Made by a program: the position numbers and the translations under genes
Assembly: GCA_031262285.1 (NCBI GenBank)
Contig: JAISHZ010000182.1
Location: 1-9,838 of the forward strand
Reading direction: 5' to 3'
DNA: 9,838 bases
Source: Lachnospiraceae bacterium
GTDB lineage: Bacteria; Bacillota_A; Clostridia; Lachnospirales; Lachnospiraceae
Notes under the pieces: generated by a model
What the model was told of the DNA's origin: nothing
Databases searched by the model: none
What the model saw: only the letters and a program-made list of their open reading frames with translations
In this document: piece after piece, positions 5,576 through 9,838 of the stretch
Layout of the letters: the number at the start of each line of letters is the position of its first letter
Numbering within the stretch: position 1 is the stretch's first letter

Positions 5576-7133
5576 ACAGGATCACATCAAAAATCTCATA
5601 TGCTCCAAAGGTTTCAGATGCTATTTTTTTCGTTTGTACTCTGTTTTGATTGAAATTGAATGTTAACAAATAGCCGGTTTTTTGATTTTTCTTCTCCAAA
5701 TATCCCGCTAATTGTTGATAGGCATCTTGATGTTTACGTTCGCCATCCCAAATTTTCAATTCTACGACGAATTGCTCCTTGTTATAATCAATCACCAAAT
5801 CCATTCGTCGCAGGTCAGTGAACCCGCTTTCTATATGGTAAAACCCTTCGCCATTGATGAGCGGTCTTAGGTATGTCAAAAACAATAACCTGCAATGCTT
5901 TTCCAAAAACGTCGCTTCTTTTTCGGTGTAGATTTCTTCGTAATATTCAGCAAATTTGGTCAGACAGCGTTTCATATCAAAGCGACCGTTCTTAACAATA
6001 TCGTATTTTAGAACATTGGGCTTATGATCCGCTCCTTCGTCTATGGAAATGAAGTATTCGCATATCCGTATTTCGAAAATGCGGTTTGCGATTTTCACTT
6101 TTACATCTTCATTTTTGATGATTCCAAAAGTAGACGCAAAATTAATGGTTGGTACATCGATGGAATACTTTCTTTCTTCACCGATGATCAGGATCGCATA
6201 AAGCAGTTCGTAGAGCATTTTGTCGTTTTCTAAATTTTTGAACAAATCGTCAAAAAGAGTGTTTTTCTCGGATAGTATGAGTTTAACAGCACTTTGAACT
6301 CCTGCAATCGACCAGTCTTTTTTCAGTTTTTCGTCAATTAATTTACAGATCCTTGAAACCAGATAAGGATACCCGCTTGTATATTGGTATATCTCATGGG
6401 AAATGGCGTGAATATCAATTCTGATTTTTCGCTCGTTTTGATATTCTTGTAACATGGTGGCAATCTCTCCCGGATGAAAAGACATGTCCACCTCAAAATC
6501 CACTGCGATATTCCATGGGGAATTGTATTGACCTTCCCCGTTTTGGGGCTCATATGTGCCACTCTGAATCATTTTCAATTTGATATTTCGGATATCGTGT
6601 ACTCCTGCCAAAATAACGCTTTGAAAAGTATGGTCTTTGCCTCTGCTTCTGTTAATAAACTTATCTCGCAGTAGTCCCAAAAAGTCTAAAAACAATCTGA
6701 AATCACTTGCTTTATCTACTTCATCTATCATGAGTACGACGGATCTGTTCTCACAAAAATCCCGAATCGCTCTGGAAAGCTCCGGGAAGGTCTGCGCGGT
6801 TTGATTTTTCCAATATGATTTCGTGTTTTCATCGGATAACGTAAACTGTAAATTATCTGAAATAATTTCTATAAATCCATGGCAAAAGTCTTGTTCAGAA
6901 GCGAAGAAAGTCTGTCCCACGCCTTCAAAACTGATGCTGATACACAGATATTCCTTTTGGATATATTTTTCTAATAAATACAACGTGGTTGTTTTACCGT
7001 ATTGCCTGCCCCGATTGATCGTAAAATAAGCTCCATCGACGATCATGGCTTTGATCTGTTCTAATTTATCAGAGATATCCACCATATAGTGTTTTTCAGG
7101 GATACAGATGGCTGTGGTGTTAAATTTCTTCAT
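5574..7133 (-). CDS. AAA-like P-loop ATPase fused to PD-(D/E)XK nuclease-like domain
   Basis: The 519-residue protein has two parts. The N-terminal ATPase has the family's variant P-loop NRGRQYGKTTT (residues 40-50), a Walker B strand VVLMIDEVD (132-140) and a following strand SVILAGVHDIRNI (172-184). A helical middle includes NSPWNIA near 204-210 and YTSGYPYLVSRICKLIDE at 251-268. The C-terminal PD-(D/E)XK-type core has D445 in RRMDLVIDY, E458 and K460 in VVELKIW, and a QLAGY helix near 474-478. Such AAA-ATPase/PDDEXK proteins are abundant in gut Clostridia and Bacteroidetes; their role is unproven, with mobile-element or defence functions proposed. The nuclease residues look complete. An AAGGAA lies about 12 bases before ATG 7133, rather far. 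It follows the WYL regulator by 126 bases on the same strand and has its own candidate promoter, so control by that regulator is a reasonable inference. Confidence 0.85.
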   Translation of the reverse strand: MKKFNTTAICIPEKHYMVDISDKLEQIKAMIVDGAYFTINRGRQYGKTTTLYLLEKYIQKEYLCISISFEGVGQTFFASEQDFCHGFIEIISDNLQFTLSDENTKSYWKNQTAQTFPELSRAIRDFCENRSVVLMIDEVDKASDFRLFLDFLGLLRDKFINRSRGKDHTFQSVILAGVHDIRNIKLKMIQSGTYEPQNGEGQYNSPWNIAVDFEVDMSFHPGEIATMLQEYQNERKIRIDIHAISHEIYQYTSGYPYLVSRICKLIDEKLKKDWSIAGVQSAVKLILSEKNTLFDDLFKNLENDKMLYELLYAILIIGEERKYSIDVPTINFASTFGIIKNEDVKVKIANRIFEIRICEYFISIDEGADHKPNVLKYDIVKNGRFDMKRCLTKFAEYYEEIYTEKEATFLEKHCRLLFLTYLRPLINGEGFYHIESGFTDLRRMDLVIDYNKEQFVVELKIWDGERKHQDAYQQLAGYLEKKNQKTGYLLTFNFNQNRVQTKKIASETFGAYEIFDVIL

Positions 7134-7191
7134 CGCGAGTTTTATTCCTTTCCGAGAACAAAATGCGCATTAAATTGATTTCGTTACCACT

Positions 7192-7219
7192 ATTATGGAC
7201 AATTGCTTGCGTTAGTCAA
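7192..7219 (-). promoter_or_regulatory. Promoter of the AAA/nuclease gene
   Basis: On the minus strand TTGACT (7219-7214) and CATAAT (7197-7192) stand 16 bases apart, a good vegetative promoter about 60 bases before the start codon. GCTTG (7205-7209) and CAAGC (7217-7221) form a small dyad overlapping the -35 and spacer, a plausible operator for a repressor. Confidence 0.6.
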
Positions 7220-7243
7220 GCCCTCGCATCAATGCTGGTTTCT

Positions 7244-7260
7244 ATAATTTAACAAATTAT
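7244..7260. promoter_or_regulatory. A/T-rich inverted repeat between the WYL and AAA/nuclease genes
   Basis: ATAATTT, AAC, AAATTAT form a perfect 7-bp dyad that abuts the WYL stop codon and lies about 25 bases upstream of the -35 of the next gene. No T-run follows, so it is not a normal terminator. It could be an operator or an A/T-rich upstream promoter element. Confidence 0.4.
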
Positions 7261-8216
7261 TAAACTACCTTAATCAAATCCCCTTGGCTTTTGAGCCACA
7301 TATCTATCCCTTTCCCAAAAACTTCGGCCGTAATCGTATAGACCCCGCCTTCTTCATGGATCACTTTCGCGGTAGGTAATCGATCTAGGATGGCGTCAAC
7401 GTCCGTGCCCAAATAGCGGAAGGTTACTTTCTGCATTTGACCGCCATACATGAATTGGATTCGTTTGCGGAATTCCCCTTCTTCGAAACGGTTTTTATAT
7501 GGTATATGGAATTTTTCGTTTTGTATTTTCATTTTGCGGATTTTGTCGATGCGATATATGGTCGGGAAGGGATCGCTTGGCACGTCAAAATCTTTGCGGA
7601 CATCCTCATCATCAATAAAGGCAGTCAGGTAAAAGTAGTATTCTGAAAACAGGATGGCAACCGGCTTTAACTTCCTTTTGACCTCTTGGTTGTCTTTCCG
7701 TCTGTTATAGGTGATTTCTATGTACTGACAGCTTCGAATGGCTTGCCCTAAATCCCACATCATATCAATGAATTTTGTCTTGTGTCTCGGCTCTATGTAA
7801 TGATACGCTTCGTTTTTGATCAATTCGTCGATCTGGGCTTGTTGCGCTTTGGGCACACAGCCGGTGATGAGTTTGTCCAGCATGTCGGTCATTTCTTTTT
7901 TGGTAAAGGCGCGGCTTTCCAAAAGGATCTTGGATATGGCTAGAACCTCGCTGTTTGTAAATTTCATTTTGTGAATATGTTCTAGGCGGTATCCCTTATC
8001 GTGGTGGTCATAGATCACCGAATCAATATAGCCGACCCGATCGCTTTCCGCATCCAAGAAATTTCGAATCTCGTTTATATCTCTTTGAATGCTACGCTCG
8101 TTGACGCCGTAGTCAGCCGCTTCTTGAGCTTTGCGGACAAGCTGACCATGCATGAGTTTGGTATAGATGCCTAGGATGCGTTCTAGTTTTTCGGTTTTGA
8201 TTTGATCTTCTGGCAT
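7260..8216 (-). CDS. WYL-domain transcriptional regulator
   Basis: The 318-residue protein has the three-part build of WYL regulators. An N-terminal winged helix-turn-helix spans about 7-78, with recognition-helix sequence VNERSIQRDINEIRNFL at 38-54. A WYL domain spans about 160-230, where the name motif reads FYL (YYFYLTAF, 193-200) after KPVAI. A C-terminal WCX extension runs from 262 to the end. WYL domains bind ligands, in some cases nucleic acid or nucleotides, and family members such as BrxR and CapW repress phage-defence operons. AAAGG five bases before ATG 8216 sets the start. It is followed on the same strand by the AAA/nuclease gene; inverted repeats near both promoters (8356-8375, 8315-8322, 7205-7221, 7244-7260) are candidate binding sites. 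The ligand and targets are not shown. Confidence 0.9.
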   Translation of the reverse strand: MPEDQIKTEKLERILGIYTKLMHGQLVRKAQEAADYGVNERSIQRDINEIRNFLDAESDRVGYIDSVIYDHHDKGYRLEHIHKMKFTNSEVLAISKILLESRAFTKKEMTDMLDKLITGCVPKAQQAQIDELIKNEAYHYIEPRHKTKFIDMMWDLGQAIRSCQYIEITYNRRKDNQEVKRKLKPVAILFSEYYFYLTAFIDDEDVRKDFDVPSDPFPTIYRIDKIRKMKIQNEKFHIPYKNRFEEGEFRKRIQFMYGGQMQKVTFRYLGTDVDAILDRLPTAKVIHEEGGVYTITAEVFGKGIDMWLKSQGDLIKVV

Positions 8217-8281
8217 AGGAACCTTTCTAAAAGAAGTATTTGTCTAAGATCATTTTTTGAAAATGTACTTTCATTGGAGAG

Positions 8282-8310
8282 ATTTTACAACTATTTTTAT
8301 ATCAATGCAA
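8282..8310 (-). promoter_or_regulatory. Candidate promoter of the WYL regulator gene
   Basis: On the minus strand TTGCAT (8310-8305) and TAAAAT (8287-8282) are exactly 17 bases apart, about 65 bases upstream of the start codon. The -35 is only a half match. The palindrome GTGTACAC (8315-8322) lies five bases upstream of it. Confidence 0.4.
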
Positions 8311-8355
8311 TCACGTGTACACTACGGATCTGCGAACCTGCTGTTTGGCGCGTTT

Positions 8356-8375
8356 TTGACCTGTTGTCTGGTCAA
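8356..8375. promoter_or_regulatory. Inverted repeat upstream of the WYL gene, possible operator
   Basis: TTGACC (8356-8361), an 8-base spacer, and GGTCAA (8370-8375) form a perfect 6-bp dyad about 45 bases upstream of the candidate -35. WYL regulators commonly control themselves from such sites, but no link is shown here. Confidence 0.35.
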
Positions 8376-8454
8376 CATCAATATGCTCTATTCAAGTCAT
8401 TTTGTATATTCATTCTTTTTACGTATGTACTCTATCTTTATAAATTCAGATCAG

Positions 8455-8640
8455 CTAATCAAATCTAAGAAGTAAATTGAAATCTGTTTCCGTCTTTTGA
8501 ATTATTTTCCCGAATACGTCCAGCGGAGTATTACCGCTTTCTTACCATTCTGTGATATTCGACGGTTCCTCGTCAATTAGTATTGCAAAATCCTCTAGTT
8601 CCATTTTCAGTTTGTTTTTACGAAAGGATCTTAAATTCAT
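8455..8640 (-). pseudogene. Small gene of 61 codons interrupted by an in-frame TAA
   Basis: AAGGAGGA (8656-8649), the strongest ribosome binding site in the window, stands eight bases before ATG 8640. The frame reads MNLRSFRKNKLKMELEDF, then LIDEEPSNITEW, then TAA at codon 33 (8544-8542). It continues in the same frame as ESGNTPLDVFGKIIQKTE to a TAG at 8457-8455. The reading after the TAA looks as protein-like as before it, so one substitution in a sense codon (for example CAA, AAA or TAT) explains the break. I do not recognise the family; it is soluble, with a basic N-terminus and an acidic middle. It may still make a 32-residue peptide. It lies upstream of the WYL gene on the same strand, a place often held by a small regulator or antitoxin-like gene, though nothing in it proves that. 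Confidence 0.55.
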
Positions 8641-8656
8641 GAATTCTTTCCTCCTT

Positions 8657-8984
8657 AGAATTTATACTTAACGTCAAAGCTCTAAAGTGATTTTATTGGC
8701 TTATAAACTCGCAGCATACATGAAAGAATTTTTTTCTATTGATAGTATGGCAGTTTACAAGGACATGTGTATGTCTAAGGCAAAAAATCAGAAAATATTT
8801 CAAGGCATTTTTAATTGTATTTCAACATCCACCCAAACTAAAATACTGCAACCATGAATCAAACCATGAATCTACTATGAATCTCCCTCTTGACGATCTC
8901 TTCTCATGGTGGTATTTTGATAAAAAGGCAGCGGAAACGTTCCTTTCTACCTCTCCCTCGTGAGGGGTCTGTAGTTCTCTTTAA
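8657..8984. other. A/T-rich region with no supported gene
   Basis: Short open frames occur on the plus strand (for example 8720-8857, 45 residues, and 8877-8963, 28 residues) but none has a Shine-Dalgarno. The word ATGAATC is repeated at 8854, 8866 and 8877. A weak hairpin (CCCT 8955-8958, AGGG 8963-8966, with outer CTAC/GTAG arms) lies near the right end. The region separates the minus-strand block from the Rpn-family gene and is probably its upstream regulatory DNA or decayed sequence. Confidence 0.4.
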
Positions 8985-8992
8985 CTCTTTCA

Positions 8993-9031
8993 TGCCGTGA
9001 TCGGCACATCTATGATCGACTTTTCGATCAT
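8993..9031 (+). other. Two consecutive hairpins upstream of repeat copy C
   Basis: TGCCG, TGAT, CGGCA (8993-9006) and ATGATCGA, CTTT, TCGATCAT (9012-9031) are perfect 5-bp and 8-bp stems with 4-base loops. Together with the two hairpins of copy C they make four stems in a row within 115 bases ahead of the Rpn-family start. No T-run follows either stem, so these are not standard terminators. Confidence 0.5.
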
Positions 9032-9032
9032 C

Positions 9033-9122
9033 ATTCCTGAAAGGGGCGTAAATGTGAAAAGCAAAAAACGCTTTTCACTCCTGATGAGATGTCCGCTAAA
9101 GCGGACGAAAATCACGGAATAT
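9033..9122 (+). repeat. Structured repeat, copy C (full form), abutting the Rpn-family start codon
   Basis: Hairpin 1 is GTGAAAAGC (9054-9062), loop AAAAAAC, GCTTTTCAC (9070-9078). TCCTGATGAGAT follows, then hairpin 2, GTCCGC (9091-9096), TAAA, GCGGAC (9101-9106), then GAAAA. TCACGGAAT (9112-9120) pairs with ATTCCTGA (9033-9040), leaving one bulged C, which would close a three-way junction. Its last bases directly precede the ATG at 9123. Both hairpin sequences differ from copy B while the pairing is kept, which argues for selection on structure. Confidence 0.75.
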
Positions 9123-9838
9123 ATGCAAACAACACAAAAACAGATTTTCGAACAAGAACAGTACCCTTTGAACCAGTTTTATGATTCCGAAGAACGAATT
9201 CCCTTTTTTATGTCTCCATTACACGACCCGGTAATCGGAGCGATTTTTAGTAATGTGGAGCATGCCGGACTAGCCGCCAAGAGTCTGGTTGGAAGTATCT
9301 TAGCTGAGGATTTCATCATCGATGAAATAATAGAGGTGACACCTCAGACTTACTACAAGACCTACCCGGATAAGAGAGGCGCTAGGGTGGACATCCACTT
9401 AAGAACAGCGGATGGGAAACGTTTCATCGTTGAAATACAAATATCTCCGGAGCCAATCCTCGAAAGAAATCTGTTTGCCGTCTCTCATACGATTCTTTCG
9501 AATATGCAAACCGGTACGGATTCAAGACATTTTGATGACACCTTACCGACCATTATCGTCATCAATATTTTGAACTTTGAACTACGAAAAGGGCATGCGG
9601 ATTTTTTGCAACCTGTGGGATTGCTCTATACAAAAGAACCACACGAAGTGGCGGATGAACATATCCGTATCTATAATGTGCAGCTTCCGGTATTTCGGAA
9701 GCAGGAGCATGATTTAACAAAACCTTTGGATGTATGGCTGTACCTGTTGGATACAGCACATCAATTGAAAAAGCCCATAAACGAGGTAATCGAGATGGAA
9801 CCAAGATTAAAAGAGACCATCGATCTTGACGCAGGTAT
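9123..9838 (+). CDS. Rpn-family PD-(D/E)XK nuclease / transposase-like protein, truncated by the window edge
   Basis: The frame runs 238 codons from ATG 9123 and is still open at the window end. It resembles the Rpn (recombination-promoting nuclease)/PD-(D/E)XK transposase-like family: LHDPVIGAIFSN (33-44) corresponds to the family's N-terminal D-x-x-F-K-x-L-F stretch, RGARVDIHL supplies D90, and FIVEIQ supplies E104 and Q106, the family's usual E-x-Q in place of E-x-K. R115 and the following helix also fit. Family members cleave DNA and promote RecA-independent recombination; some act in phage defence. Start choice is uncertain: only a weak CGGAAT precedes ATG 9123, whereas AAAGGGG (9040-9046) precedes an in-frame GTG at 9054 by seven bases. 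The GTG start would make repeat copy C encode 23 extra residues. Family homology begins well downstream, so either is possible. Confidence 0.8.
   Translation, partial: MQTTQKQIFEQEQYPLNQFYDSEERIPFFMSPLHDPVIGAIFSNVEHAGLAAKSLVGSILAEDFIIDEIIEVTPQTYYKTYPDKRGARVDIHLRTADGKRFIVEIQISPEPILERNLFAVSHTILSNMQTGTDSRHFDDTLPTIIVINILNFELRKGHADFLQPVGLLYTKEPHEVADEHIRIYNVQLPVFRKQEHDLTKPLDVWLYLLDTAHQLKKPINEVIEMEPRLKETIDLDAG

Noticed and set aside
8257..8475. Plus-strand ORFs of 72 and 88 codons (8202-8468, 8257-8475)
   Set aside because: No ribosome binding site, they overlap the WYL promoter region and the tail of the broken small gene, and they resemble no family I know.
8720..8857. 45-codon plus-strand ORF
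   Set aside because: Composition is plausible, but there is no Shine-Dalgarno or promoter and it stops in a small direct-repeat area; too little to call.
799..9122. Canonical hammerhead ribozyme call for repeat copies B and C
   Set aside because: The junction strand has extra bases after CTGATGA, C is T in copy B, and no NUH cleavage triplet lies at the stem I/III boundary.
9562..9804. 80-codon minus-strand ORF
   Set aside because: It lies opposite the Rpn-family coding frame, which has clear family motifs; it is an overlap artefact.

Overview
The window looks like a chromosomal segment of an anaerobic, endospore-forming Bacillota (Clostridia). The grounds are Shine-Dalgarno sequences of the AAGGAGG type before most genes, a spoVAE gene, a DUF5721-like protein, and a WYL regulator and an AAA-ATPase/PD-(D/E)XK protein of kinds common in gut Clostridia. 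The genus cannot be fixed from the sequence alone. No rRNA, tRNA, CRISPR array or recognisable insertion sequence was seen.

Layout. 1-271 is a leader region, possibly with the tail of an upstream gene. 272-763 (+) is a DUF5721-like protein, which faces a minus-strand block: ridA (3967-3584), a possible 50-residue ORF (3558-3406), spoVAE (3418-3065) and a five-helix LtaS-type membrane sulfatase-fold enzyme (3029-858). The two sides meet tail to tail at about 764-867, in a hairpin-rich repeat that also carries the last codons and stop of the LtaS-type gene. A roughly 400-base divergent region with short repeats and an extended -10 promoter precedes trpS (4367-5455, +). This left half is mostly housekeeping and envelope/sporulation genes.

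The right half (about 5500-9838) looks accessory. A minus-strand block holds a WYL-domain regulator (8216-7260) and then an AAA-like ATPase fused to a PD-(D/E)XK nuclease-like domain (7133-5574), each with its own candidate promoter and nearby inverted repeats. Upstream on the same strand is a 61-codon gene with an excellent ribosome binding site but an in-frame TAA (8640-8455). The window ends inside an Rpn/PD-(D/E)XK-family protein on the plus strand (from 9123), which the window edge truncates.

The most unusual signal is a dispersed, structured repeat found just after the DUF5721 gene (764-795 and 799-867), in the trpS leader (4272-4320), immediately before the Rpn gene (9033-9122), and perhaps degenerate between ridA and spoVAE. 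Its fullest copies have an A/T-rich hairpin with a 7-base loop, a YTGATGAGAT joining strand, a G/C-rich hairpin, then CGAAA and CACGGAATA. The last segment can pair with an upstream ATTCC to close a three-way junction. The joining strands recall a hammerhead ribozyme core but do not fit it exactly. I do not recognise it as a named RNA family.
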